NCBI GenBank assembly: GCA_041686955.1
Contig: JAWLCV010000014.1
Coordinates: 7,689-71,688, forward strand
Direction: 5' to 3'
Length of the DNA stretch: 64,000 bases
DNA from: UBA7803 sp041686955
GTDB lineage: Bacteria; Pseudomonadota; Gammaproteobacteria; Pseudomonadales; Azotimanducaceae
The notes beneath the pieces were generated by a model. That model searched no databases, had not been told where the DNA came from, and was given only the letters and a program-made list of their open reading frames with translations. The position numbers were made by a program, and so were the translations under genes. Shown in pieces: positions 25,841 to 34,404 of this stretch; position 1 is the first letter of the stretch, and each line of letters begins with the position of its first letter.

Positions 25841-26503
25841 ATGGCCAAGGTAGTGCTGTTCGGGCTGCGCGACATCGCATCGCTCGCCCACTTCTACCTG
25901 ACGCACGACAGCAAGCATGAGGTCGTTGGGTTCACGGTCAACGAAGCCTATCTGCCGAAGGAACGGCAGTTCGAGGGTAAGCCGGTGGTTGCGTTCGAAG
26001 AAGTCACCGCGCACTACCCGCCGGGCGACTTCAGCTTTTTCGCGCCCATGTCCGAACGGAAGATGAATCGGCAGCGGGCGGAGATCTATCAGCAGGCGAA
26101 GAATCTGGGGTACCCGTTCATTAGCTATGTGAGCTCCCGCGCCACCGTATTTCCCGAGGCGCGCATCGGCGAGAACTGCTTCATTCTCGAAGACAACACC
26201 ATTCAGCCGTTCACCCCCATCGGTGACGACGTGGTTCTCTGGAGCGGCAACCACATCGGCCACCACGGCCTGATCAAGGACCACGTGTTCTTCACGTCTC
26301 AGGTGACGCTCTCCGGCCATTGCATCGTGGAGCCGTACTGCTTCTTCGGGGTCAACTCGACCATTCGCGACGGCACCCATCTTGCTGAGGGCACCCTGGT
26401 GGCCATGTCCGCCTGCATCGTCAAAGACACGGACCCGTGGGGGGTCTACATGGGCATTCCCGCCGGCAAAGGGTCGAAGAGCAGCCGGGACGTCGACCTA
26501 TGA
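25841..26503 (+). CDS. NeuD/PglD-like sugar O- or N-acyltransferase (left-handed beta-helix)
   Basis: A 220-residue transferase. Residues about 1-100 form the PglD-type N-terminal nucleotide-sugar binding fold; from about 105 onward hexapeptide repeats appear (ARIGENCFILEDNTIQPF, GDDVVLWSGNHIGHHGLI), with the catalytic-type His in GNHIGHHG. A strong AAGGGAGG precedes the ATG. Family members acetylate UDP-linked or glycan sugars. With its two neighbours it forms a small surface-sugar modification block. Confidence 0.75.
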   Translation: MAKVVLFGLRDIASLAHFYLTHDSKHEVVGFTVNEAYLPKERQFEGKPVVAFEEVTAHYPPGDFSFFAPMSERKMNRQRAEIYQQAKNLGYPFISYVSSRATVFPEARIGENCFILEDNTIQPFTPIGDDVVLWSGNHIGHHGLIKDHVFFTSQVTLSGHCIVEPYCFFGVNSTIRDGTHLAEGTLVAMSACIVKDTDPWGVYMGIPAGKGSKSSRDVDL

Positions 26504-26531
26504 GTTGCATCCGCACGGCTCTTGCAGCAGC

Positions 26532-27854
26532 TCACGTCTCGAGCAATGCCCGGGCGACGAGGAAGTAGACCAGCAGCCCGCTGGCGTCGACGATGGTGGT
26601 GACGAAAGGGGCGCTCACGACCGCCGGGTCCACCCCCAGCCGCTGGGCCGCCAGGGGCATCAGCGATCCCACCACGGCGGCCAGCGTGCACACCACCACC
26701 ATGGTCAGGGCCACCACCGTGGCCATCTCCCAACCGAACACGGCGCCGACCACCAGGAACGCTGCGGCCGCCAGGGTGGCGCCCATGAGCGTGCCCACCC
26801 CCGCTTCCCGCAGCCCGACCCGGAAGAAATCGCCGGCGCGCACGTCGTCGATGGCCACGGCCCGGACGATGGTGGTGGCGGACTGGGCGCCGGTGTTGCC
26901 GCCGATGCCGATCAACAGCGGAATGAACAGGGCCAGGGATACCACCCGCTCCAGGGTGGTCTCGAACGCCGCCAGCACGTTCACGGTGAGGATGGCGGCG
27001 AGCGCCAGCAGCGACAGCCACACCACCCGGCTCTTCACCAGTTCCAAGGTCGACACCGAAAAGTAGGGCCGGCGCAACGGCTCCGCGGCGCCGGTGCGCG
27101 CCACGTCCTCGGTCTCCTCCATGCGCAGCACGTCCATGGCATCGTCCACGGTGACGACGCCCACCAGCCGGTCGCCGGCCTCCACCACGGCCACCGCCAG
27201 CAGATCCGCGTCCTGAATGTAGCGGGCGACCACTTCCTGGTCGACGTCCACCGGGAACGCGTCCGGGCGCGGCTCGCACACCTCGGTGATACGGTCGCCG
27301 AGCTCCGCCATCACCAGGTCCTCCAGGGTCACGGCGCCCTGGAAGCGCATGTCCCCATCGACCATGGGCAGGTAGTAGACGGTCTCCGCCTCAGGCCCCT
27401 GGCGGCGCACCTCGGACAATGCCTCGGCCACGGACATGTCGGGGCGCAGAGCGACGAAGTGCGGGCTCATGATCCGCCCGGCGCTCTCGGGCGGGTACTG
27501 GAACAGCAGGGTGGTGGCGCTCCGGTCGGACGCCGACAGCAGGCCGAGGAGCCGCTCTGCGCTCGGGGCCGGCAATTCGCCCAGCACCCGGACCCGGTCG
27601 TCCGGTTCCAGGGCCCGGAACAGGTGCCCGGCGGCGTCAGTGTCCATGGCGTCCAGCATCTGCGCCTGAACCACCGGCTCGAGTCGGCAGAACACGTCGA
27701 GCACGCGTTTCGGGTCGAGCGCGTCGAGCACAGCCTCGCGCCGGCCGGGCTCGGCCCGGTCCACCTCGGCGGCGATCTCCACGGGCCCGGACGCTTCCGT
27801 CCAGGCGCGAAGCTCCTCTCCATCGTCGGCTGGCACCGGACTGCCTCTGGCCAT
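26532..27854 (-). CDS. mgtE: Magnesium transporter MgtE
   Basis: A 440-residue inner-membrane Mg2+ channel: an N-terminal MgtE_N helical domain (about 20-125), two CBS domains (about 130-250) that sense Mg2+, a plug helix, and five transmembrane helices. The pore signature GIGGNTGAQSATTIVRA is intact. Start ATG 27854. It is convergent with the acyltransferase gene. The upstream spacer is very G-rich. Confidence 0.95.
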   Translation of the reverse strand: MARGSPVPADDGEELRAWTEASGPVEIAAEVDRAEPGRREAVLDALDPKRVLDVFCRLEPVVQAQMLDAMDTDAAGHLFRALEPDDRVRVLGELPAPSAERLLGLLSASDRSATTLLFQYPPESAGRIMSPHFVALRPDMSVAEALSEVRRQGPEAETVYYLPMVDGDMRFQGAVTLEDLVMAELGDRITEVCEPRPDAFPVDVDQEVVARYIQDADLLAVAVVEAGDRLVGVVTVDDAMDVLRMEETEDVARTGAAEPLRRPYFSVSTLELVKSRVVWLSLLALAAILTVNVLAAFETTLERVVSLALFIPLLIGIGGNTGAQSATTIVRAVAIDDVRAGDFFRVGLREAGVGTLMGATLAAAAFLVVGAVFGWEMATVVALTMVVVCTLAAVVGSLMPLAAQRLGVDPAVVSAPFVTTIVDASGLLVYFLVARALLET

Positions 27855-27959
27855 GCTCCGCCCTCCATCGCCGCCGGGTGGTCGGTGAAACGCAAGCCTA
27901 GCCCACGGCGAACGGCGGGCAAAGCATAGGGGGAATGTGGGTCAGAGGTTCGCCGCGGC

Positions 27960-28035
27960 GGCCCAGGGCGGCTCAGGGCGGGGCCATGGGGCCCCGGGCG
28001 GGGGGCGGCCCCGGGCGGGGCCGCTTTGGCCCCGC
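27960..28035. repeat. G-run-rich inverted-repeat element
   Basis: The mgtE-desaturase spacer holds at least six G-runs of three or more on the plus strand and several self-complementary blocks. The clearest is an 8-bp perfect hairpin, GCGGGGCC at 28015-28022 and GGCCCCGC at 28028-28035, with a 5-nt loop, just after the desaturase stop. It may end desaturase transcription and could form a G-quadruplex. No U-run follows it. Confidence 0.5.
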
Positions 28036-28048
28036 GCTGGGGGAGGGA

Positions 28049-29251
28049 TCAGGTCCGGGCGAGCTGGGGCATGGAGTAGCTGCGGATCTCCTCGACGAAG
28101 TCCTTCAGCGCCTGGATGCCGGAGGCTTCGGCGTCCAGACACCAGGCCTTGAGCTCGTTCAGGAGCTCCTCGGCGCCGTGGCTGCGCTTGGTCCACACCG
28201 CCTGAAGACGCTGCTTGAACTCGTAGATGGTCTGCAGCTTGGGGCTGGTGTCGAGCAACTCGACGATCTGATCCTTGCCCGCTTCGTCCACCAGGGAGTC
28301 GTCACGGCACAGCGCCCGCTTGGCGGTGCGCACCACGCTGCGGCGGACGTTGCCGGCGCGGGCCAGCTCCTGCTCCACCAGCGGCGATACCACGTCCTCG
28401 GCGTACTTGGCCATCACCCGGAAGCGGTCGTTGAGCACCGCCCAGGCAGTATCCGCGTCCAGCACCCGCTTGCCCGGCACCTTGGCCACCACGGGGCCGG
28501 TGCTGCGGGCCTTGGCCAGGCCCAGCATCTCGAACAGTCGGATGTACAGCCAGCCGATGTCGAACTCCCAGGACTTCTGCGACAGCTTCGCGGAGTTCGG
28601 ATAGGTGTGGTGGTTGTTGTGCAGCTCTTCGCCGCCGATGAGGATGCCCCAGGGCAGGATGTTGCGGGAGGCGTCGTGGCACTCGAAGTTGCGATACCCC
28701 CAGTAGTGGCCGATGCCGTTGATCACCCCGGCGGCGAACACCGGGATCCACAGCATCTGCACCGCCCAGACCGACAGGCCGACGACCCCGAACAGGGCCA
28801 CGTTGGCCACCAGCAGCAGGCTCACCCCGAGGACGGTGAAACGGGAATAGACGTTACGCTCCACCCAGTCGTCCGGGGTGCCGGCGCCGAAGCGCTCCAG
28901 GGTCTCGGGTACCGCGGCGGCCCGATACACCTCGGCGCCTTCCCAGAAGATCTTCTTGATGCCTTGAGTCTGCGGACTGTGGGGGTCGTCCTCGGTCTCG
29001 CAGGTGGCGTGGTGCTTGCGGTGAATGGCCGTCCACTCCTTGGTGTTCATGCCCGTGGTCAACCACAGCCAGAACCGGAAGAAGTGCTTCAGAACGGGAT
29101 GCAGCTCCACCGCCCGGTGAGCCGAATGGCGGTGCAGGTACACGGTCACCCCGACGATGGTGATGTGGGTGACGACGAGGGTGTAGATGACGAGTTGGAG
29201 GGCGGAAAGTTGCCAGAGCCCGTTGCTGAGCCAATCGAGAATCGCAGTCAC
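28049..29251 (-). CDS. Membrane fatty-acid desaturase (DesC / acyl-CoA delta-9 type)
   Basis: A 400-residue di-iron membrane desaturase. The three histidine boxes are present: HRHSAH, HRKHH and HNNHH, set among about four transmembrane segments. It would introduce a double bond in acyl chains and so adjust membrane fluidity under aerobic conditions. The C-terminal ~150 residues form a helical extension beyond the catalytic core. The start is GTG at 29251 with AAGGAG about 10 nt upstream. Confidence 0.9.
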   Translation of the reverse strand: MTAILDWLSNGLWQLSALQLVIYTLVVTHITIVGVTVYLHRHSAHRAVELHPVLKHFFRFWLWLTTGMNTKEWTAIHRKHHATCETEDDPHSPQTQGIKKIFWEGAEVYRAAAVPETLERFGAGTPDDWVERNVYSRFTVLGVSLLLVANVALFGVVGLSVWAVQMLWIPVFAAGVINGIGHYWGYRNFECHDASRNILPWGILIGGEELHNNHHTYPNSAKLSQKSWEFDIGWLYIRLFEMLGLAKARSTGPVVAKVPGKRVLDADTAWAVLNDRFRVMAKYAEDVVSPLVEQELARAGNVRRSVVRTAKRALCRDDSLVDEAGKDQIVELLDTSPKLQTIYEFKQRLQAVWTKRSHGAEELLNELKAWCLDAEASGIQALKDFVEEIRSYSMPQLART

Positions 29252-29294
29252 TATCAGGAATCTCCTTGCAGCGGTATCACCGCCGGTAACAGAA

Positions 29295-29323
29295 GGTTGC
29301 GTCGCAACCCGTTGCTCCGCAAC
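29295..29323. promoter_or_regulatory. Two adjacent palindromes upstream of the desaturase
   Basis: A 7-bp inverted repeat, GGTTGCG and CGCAACC around one base (29295-29309), is followed at once by GTTGC and GCAAC around three bases (29311-29323). The sequence CGCAACCCGT also repeats directly. Position in the divergent desaturase/sseA region suggests an operator; the protein is unknown. Confidence 0.45.
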
Positions 29324-29503
29324 CCGTCGCGCGGCATTGTGACAACTGCATCCGGAAAAAACTACCGTAGAGACCCGCGGATGCCGGCGTCATTGATTGG
29401 AGTTAACAAACCGTGAAAAGTTTAGTAGCAACCCGCAATCGGTCCTGTGACAGGGGTCGAAAGCCGAGGACACCGGCCCCGCAGTCAGTGAAGTAGAGGC
29501 AAG

Positions 29504-30304
29504 ATGTATACCACTCTCATTACCGCCGACGAGCTCGCCCGCGATCCCGCGGCCTTCCGAATCCTCGACTGCCGGGCGCGGCTCGGCGACCCGGATTTCG
29601 GCCCCCGGGCCTACGCGGAAGGGCACATCCCCGGCGCCTGTTACGCCAGCCTCGACGACGATTTCGCCGCCGCCCCGGGCGACGGCGGCCGTCACCCGCT
29701 GCCGGAACCGGAGCGACTGCGCGACCGGTTCCGCGACTGGGGCGTGAACGACGACGATCAGATCGTGGTGTACGACGACGCCGGCGGCGCCTTCGCCGCC
29801 CGGGCCTGGTGGTGCGCCCGCTGGCTGGGACACGAGGCGGTGGCGGTGCTGGACGGCGGGCTGCCGGCCTGGTCCGGGCCGCTCGGCCGCGAGACCCCCG
29901 CGCCTCGACGGGGCGACTTCAGCATCCGGCCCTCCCTCACCCGTACCGTGGACGCCGACACCCTGCTGCAACGGCTGCCCGGCGCCCACCTGGTGGATGC
30001 GCGCAGTCAGGAGCGATTCGACGGACGCGAGGAGCCCGTGGACCCGGTTGCGGGGCACATTCCCGGCGCCGTCTGCCGGCCTTTTCAGGGGAACCTGACG
30101 GCCTCGGGGCGGTTTCAGCCACCCGAGGCGCTGGCCCGGCGGTTCGCCGGCCTGCCGGACGACGTGATCTGCTACTGCGGCTCGGGGGTGACGGCCGCCC
30201 ACAACGTGCTGGCCATGAAGATCGCCGGACGCCCGGAGCCCGTGCTCTACCCGGGAAGCTGGAGCGAGTGGATCCGCGACCCGAACCGGCCCCGGGAGCC
30301 CTGA
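29504..30304 (+). CDS. sseA: 3-mercaptopyruvate sulfurtransferase (tandem rhodanese)
   Basis: A 266-residue protein with two rhodanese domains. The C-terminal active-site loop is CGSGVTA, as in SseA mercaptopyruvate sulfurtransferase, rather than the CRKGVT-type of thiosulfate sulfurtransferase. The inactive N-terminal domain has DCRARLGDPDFG. It moves sulfur from mercaptopyruvate to thiophilic acceptors. Start ATG 29504. It lies 7 nt before mnmC, whose product modifies the thiolated wobble uridine, so joint expression is reasonable. Confidence 0.9.
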   Translation: MYTTLITADELARDPAAFRILDCRARLGDPDFGPRAYAEGHIPGACYASLDDDFAAAPGDGGRHPLPEPERLRDRFRDWGVNDDDQIVVYDDAGGAFAARAWWCARWLGHEAVAVLDGGLPAWSGPLGRETPAPRRGDFSIRPSLTRTVDADTLLQRLPGAHLVDARSQERFDGREEPVDPVAGHIPGAVCRPFQGNLTASGRFQPPEALARRFAGLPDDVICYCGSGVTAAHNVLAMKIAGRPEPVLYPGSWSEWIRDPNRPREP

Positions 30305-30311
30305 ATCGGCC

Positions 30312-32120
30312 ATGGAGCGCGCCTTAGCTCCGGGCTCGGTGGTGGCACCGGCCCGGGTCCGTTACCTGAACGACCAGCCCTACTCCCTCGACTACGAGGA
30401 CATCTACCACGCTGCCGACGGCGATGCCGAGGTGCGGCGGGTGTTCCTCGAGCCCTGCGGCCTCGAGGCGCTCGCCCGGCAGCACGGCGCCCGGGGCGAC
30501 GGGCCGCGCAACCTGCTGCGGGTGGGGGAACTGGGCTTCGGCTCGGGCTACAACTTCGTCCTCGCCGCCGAGACGTGCCTCGCCGCCGGCGCACGCCTGC
30601 ACTTCGTCTCCTTCGAGGCGAGCCCCATCGACGCCGGGGATTTCGCCGCCATCGCCGCCCACCGGGCCCCGGCCCATCCCCTGTACCGGGAGCTGGCCGC
30701 CGCCTACCCGCCGCGCATCCGCGGCTGGCACCGGCGCTACCTGGCTGGCGGCCGCATCAGCCTGTCGCTGTGGTGGGGGGACGCGGAGTCGGGCCTCGCG
30801 GACATGAGCGGGCGCCAGCGCCAGCCCCTGGACGCCTGGTTCCTTGACGGCTTCGCGCCGGACCGGAATCCGGAGCTGTGGCAGCCCGCCCTGTTCGAGC
30901 ACCTGGCGGCCCTTTCCACCCGCGGCACCCGGGTGGCCACGTTCACCGCCGCCGGGCGGGTGCGCCGGGGGCTCATGGCCGCCGGCTTCGCCATGCGCCG
31001 GGTCGACCAGCGCCCGCACAAGCGCGAGAGCCTGGCCGGCACCTTCGAACGCCCCGGGCTCGCCGGGTTCGCGCCCCCGGCGGAGGTGCTGGTGGCCGGC
31101 GGCGGCCTCGCCGGAGCCAGCGCGGCCTGGCATCTGGCACGGGCGGGATGCCGGCTGCGCGTGCTGGAGCCGGAGGAGGCAGCGCATCCGCCAGCCTCCG
31201 CCATTCCGGCCACGGTGCTGCACGGGCGTCTGCTGGCGGACGGCAGCGACCGGGCCGCCCTGCGCGCGCTGGCCTACCTCTACGCCGCCGACCTGCTGCG
31301 GGATCTGCCGGGGTTCCGCGGCGGCGGCGTGCTGCAGCTCGGCGGCGGCACTCAGGACGACGCCAAGCTGCGCCGTCTCGAGGATTGCTACCGGCCGGCG
31401 GGGGAATGGCTGCGCTGGCTCGACGGCGACGAGGCCACGGCGCTGGCCGGCTGGCCGGTGGCGACGGGGGGCCTGTACTTTCCCGCAGGCGGCGTGGTGG
31501 ACCTGCCGGCCCTGGTGCGCGGGTTGCTGGCCCGGCCCGAGATCGACGTCCGCCGGGAACGGCTGAGCGCGATCCCGAGCGACGTGCCGGTGGTGCTGGC
31601 CTGTGGTGCGGCCACCCGGGACCTTCCCCCGGCGCGCTACCTGGAGCTCGCGCCGGTGCAGGGGCAGCTCGACGTGGTGGAGCTCGCTCCGGTACCCAAG
31701 CTGCCCCTGGTGGGGCGCGGTTATCTGGTGCCGGAAGGCCGCGGCGTCGCTGCCGGCGCCACCTACGAGCATCGTCCGTGGGATCCCGCGGAGGCGAGCC
31801 GTGCGAATCTCGCCCAGCTCGAAGGGCTGCCCTACGTGTGGCGCGGCCGCCACCGCGGCACCCGCACCGTGAGCTCCGACCGCACGCCCGTAGCCGGTCG
31901 GCTCTACGACCCGGAGGGTTCGCCGTATCCGGAGCTCTACGTCAGCACCGGCCACGGCTCCCAGGGCAACGTGGGAGCCCACATCGGCGCCGCGGTGGTG
32001 GCGGCCCTGATCACCGGCGATTGCCCGCCGCTGCCCCGCGAGCTGGAGGCGACGCTGTCACCGCTGCGCTTCCGCGAGCGCCAGGCGCGCCGCGGCTATC
32101 GCCACGGCGCGACGCCCTAG
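30312..32120 (+). CDS. mnmC: Bifunctional tRNA (mnm5s2U34) biosynthesis protein MnmC
   Basis: A 602-residue fusion. Residues about 1-240 form the MnmD methyltransferase (SAM loop GELGFGSGYNF, catalytic WFLDGFAPDRNPELW). The C-terminal FAD-dependent MnmC1 oxidase begins with the dinucleotide motif VAGGGLAGASAAWHLA near residue 258 and ends with STGHGSQG. Together they turn cmnm5 on tRNA wobble uridine into mnm5. Its TAG stop shares bases with the serA stop on the other strand. Confidence 0.95.
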   Translation: MERALAPGSVVAPARVRYLNDQPYSLDYEDIYHAADGDAEVRRVFLEPCGLEALARQHGARGDGPRNLLRVGELGFGSGYNFVLAAETCLAAGARLHFVSFEASPIDAGDFAAIAAHRAPAHPLYRELAAAYPPRIRGWHRRYLAGGRISLSLWWGDAESGLADMSGRQRQPLDAWFLDGFAPDRNPELWQPALFEHLAALSTRGTRVATFTAAGRVRRGLMAAGFAMRRVDQRPHKRESLAGTFERPGLAGFAPPAEVLVAGGGLAGASAAWHLARAGCRLRVLEPEEAAHPPASAIPATVLHGRLLADGSDRAALRALAYLYAADLLRDLPGFRGGGVLQLGGGTQDDAKLRRLEDCYRPAGEWLRWLDGDEATALAGWPVATGGLYFPAGGVVDLPALVRGLLARPEIDVRRERLSAIPSDVPVVLACGAATRDLPPARYLELAPVQGQLDVVELAPVPKLPLVGRGYLVPEGRGVAAGATYEHRPWDPAEASRANLAQLEGLPYVWRGRHRGTRTVSSDRTPVAGRLYDPEGSPYPELYVSTGHGSQGNVGAHIGAAVVAALITGDCPPLPRELEATLSPLRFRERQARRGYRHGATP

Positions 32121-33292
32121 AGCGCGAACTCCCGCACGTTCATCACGTGCTCGACGCCGCGCAGCGCGTCCAGGGTCGCCTGGTCCAGGGATTCCTTGAC
32201 GTCGATGAGGTTGTAGGCCACCTCGCCCCGGCTCTTGTTGATCATGTCCACCACGTTGATCTGCCGCTCGGCGAGCACGGACGTCACCCGGTTCAGCACG
32301 CCGGGCACATTGCGGTTGGTCACCGCCAGCCGGTGCCCGCCCACGGGCTCGAGCAGCACGGTGGGGAAATTGACCGAGTTGCGGATGTTGCCCGTGCGGA
32401 GGAACTCCACGAGCTGGTCCGCGGCCATCACCGCGCAGTTCTCCTCCGCTTCCTCCGTGCTGGCGCCGAGGTGCGGGGTGAGCAGCACCCGGGGATGATT
32501 GGTGAGCTCCGGGACGGGAAAGTCCGCCACGTAGCGGGCGATGCGGCCGTCGTCCAGGGCGGCCCGCAAAGCGTGGGTATCGACGATGGGCTGGCGGGCG
32601 AAGTTCAGCAGCACGCTGCCGGGACGGAACACGCTGAGGGTGCTCTCGTTGATCATGCCTTCCGTGTCCGGCAGCAGGGGCACGTGCAGGGTCACGTAAT
32701 CGGCCCGGGCGAACAGGCTCTGCAGGTTCTCCATGCGCCGCACCTCCGCAGGCAGCCGCCAGGCCGCGTCCACGGAGATGGCGGGATCGTAGCCGAGCAC
32801 GTCCATCCCCAGATCCAGGGCCGCCCGCGCCACCAGGGAGCCGATGGCGCCGAGGCCCACCACCCCGAGGCTGCGGCCCTTGAGCTCCCGGCCCTTGAAG
32901 CGCTTCTTCTCCGCCTCCACCAGGGCGTTGAGCTCGGCCTCGTCGTTCACGGCGGAAAGCTCGCGCACGTAGGCGATGCCGCCCACCACGTCCCGGGAGG
33001 CCAGCAGCAGCCCGGTGAGCACCAGCTCCTTCACCGAGTTGGCGTTGGCGCCGGGGGTGTTGAACACCACCACGCCACGCTCGGTGCAGGCCTCCACCGG
33101 CACGTTGTTCACCCCTGCGCCGGCGCGGGCGATGGCGCGCAGGCCCGGACCGAGCTCGTCGACCCCGAGCTTGTGGCTGCGCAGCAGGATCGCGTGCGGG
33201 TCCGGGGTGTTCTCCGTCACCTCGAAAGTTCCCTGGGGAAACCGCTCGAGGCCTCTGGCGGCGATGTGGTTGTAGGTGCGGACGGTGTACAT
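32117..33292 (-). CDS. serA: D-3-phosphoglycerate dehydrogenase
   Basis: A 391-residue NAD-dependent enzyme for the first step of serine synthesis. The nucleotide-binding loop is GLGAIGSLVARAA, the catalytic His is in LLTPHLGASTEEAEENCA, and a C-terminal ACT domain (from about residue 320) likely senses serine. The N-terminus is short, MYTVRTYNHIA, with ATG 33292 chosen over a longer open frame. The 3' end overlaps mnmC tail-to-tail by 4 nt. Confidence 0.95.
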   Translation of the reverse strand: MYTVRTYNHIAARGLERFPQGTFEVTENTPDPHAILLRSHKLGVDELGPGLRAIARAGAGVNNVPVEACTERGVVVFNTPGANANSVKELVLTGLLLASRDVVGGIAYVRELSAVNDEAELNALVEAEKKRFKGRELKGRSLGVVGLGAIGSLVARAALDLGMDVLGYDPAISVDAAWRLPAEVRRMENLQSLFARADYVTLHVPLLPDTEGMINESTLSVFRPGSVLLNFARQPIVDTHALRAALDDGRIARYVADFPVPELTNHPRVLLTPHLGASTEEAEENCAVMAADQLVEFLRTGNIRNSVNFPTVLLEPVGGHRLAVTNRNVPGVLNRVTSVLAERQINVVDMINKSRGEVAYNLIDVKESLDQATLDALRGVEHVMNVREFAL

Positions 33293-33330
33293 GCGAATCC
33301 TGGTGTTCCCCGGGGAGCCGCGTATGGTAC

Positions 33331-34404
33331 TCAGCCTCGGGCGGCCCGTTCCAGTTCGGCGTAGATCGCGGCAGCCGGGTCCCGCGCCTGTAGCTCCGCC
33401 TGAAACACCGCGAGGCGCCGGCGGACCTCCGGCAGCGCGGCCTGGAGCTTCATCACCTCGGCCACCAGGGTCCCGGCGTCGAGCCGTTCCTCCGGCAGCA
33501 CCCGAGAATATCCCTCGCCGCGCGCGTACTCGGCGTTTTCGAGCTGATCCCCCCGGCTGACCCGCGCCGACAGCGGCACCAGCAGGTTGGGCTTGCCCAG
33601 GGCGAGCAGCTCGAACAGGGTGTTGGCGCCCGCCCGGGAGACCACCAGATCCGCGGCGGCCAGCAGATCGCCCCACTCCTCGGTGACGTATTCGTATGGC
33701 TGGTAGCCGGGCGCTCGCCGCTCCGCCAGCTTGCCGGGCCCGCGCACGTGCACCACCACGAAGTGCTCGAGCAACTGCGGCAGCGCCTCGTCCACCGCCC
33801 GGTTCAGCACGTCCGCGCCGAGGCTGCCGCCCGTGACCAGCAGCACCGGGCGATCCGCCGGAGCCCGGAGCAGCTCCCGGCCGCGGCCGGCGTCGCCGGC
33901 GGCGAGCGCCGGGCGCAGAGGCGTGCCGGTGACCACGCGCCGCCCGCGCAGCCGGGGCGCCGGGGTCTGGGCGAAGGTCACGCAGAGGGTCCGCACGAAG
34001 GGCAGCGCCAGGCGATTGGCGAGCCCGGGCGAGAAATCCGACTCGTGGGCGACCACGGGTATCCGCCGCAGCCAGGCCGCCAGTACCACCGGCAGGCTGA
34101 CGAAGCCGCCCTTGGAGAACACCACGTCGGGACGGAGCCGGCCCAACAGTCGATGGGCCTGCCACACCCCCGCCACCACCCGGAACAGATCGGTGACGTT
34201 CTCGGCGGAGAGGTAGCGGCGCAGCTTGCCTGCGGGGATGCCGTAGTAGCTCACCTCCTCGTTCGACAGCAGCCGCGCCTCCAGCCCGGAGCGGCTGCCG
34301 ATGAAGCTCACCCGCGCCCCCGCCGCCCGGGCCCGGTCCATCACCGGAATCGCCGGCAGCACGTGGCCCGCGGTGCCGCCGCCGGTGCAGACCAGGTGTC
34401 TCAC
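33331..34404 (-). CDS. MurG-like GT28 glycosyltransferase (second-type MurG)
   Basis: A 357-residue GT-B enzyme of the MurG family, which adds GlcNAc to lipid I. The N-terminal loop is GGGTAGHVLPA, and the donor side has GGSLGADVLN and SRAGANTLFELLALGKPN. The acceptor part reads FSKGGFVSLPV and HESDFSPGLANR, which resembles MurG of Firmicutes more than the E. coli protein (GMGGYVSGP, HEQNGIAGLTN). It lies outside a cell-wall cluster. The start is GTG 34404, overlapping the hda stop as GTGA. Confidence 0.8.
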   Translation of the reverse strand: MRHLVCTGGGTAGHVLPAIPVMDRARAAGARVSFIGSRSGLEARLLSNEEVSYYGIPAGKLRRYLSAENVTDLFRVVAGVWQAHRLLGRLRPDVVFSKGGFVSLPVVLAAWLRRIPVVAHESDFSPGLANRLALPFVRTLCVTFAQTPAPRLRGRRVVTGTPLRPALAAGDAGRGRELLRAPADRPVLLVTGGSLGADVLNRAVDEALPQLLEHFVVVHVRGPGKLAERRAPGYQPYEYVTEEWGDLLAAADLVVSRAGANTLFELLALGKPNLLVPLSARVSRGDQLENAEYARGEGYSRVLPEERLDAGTLVAEVMKLQAALPEVRRRLAVFQAELQARDPAAAIYAELERAARG

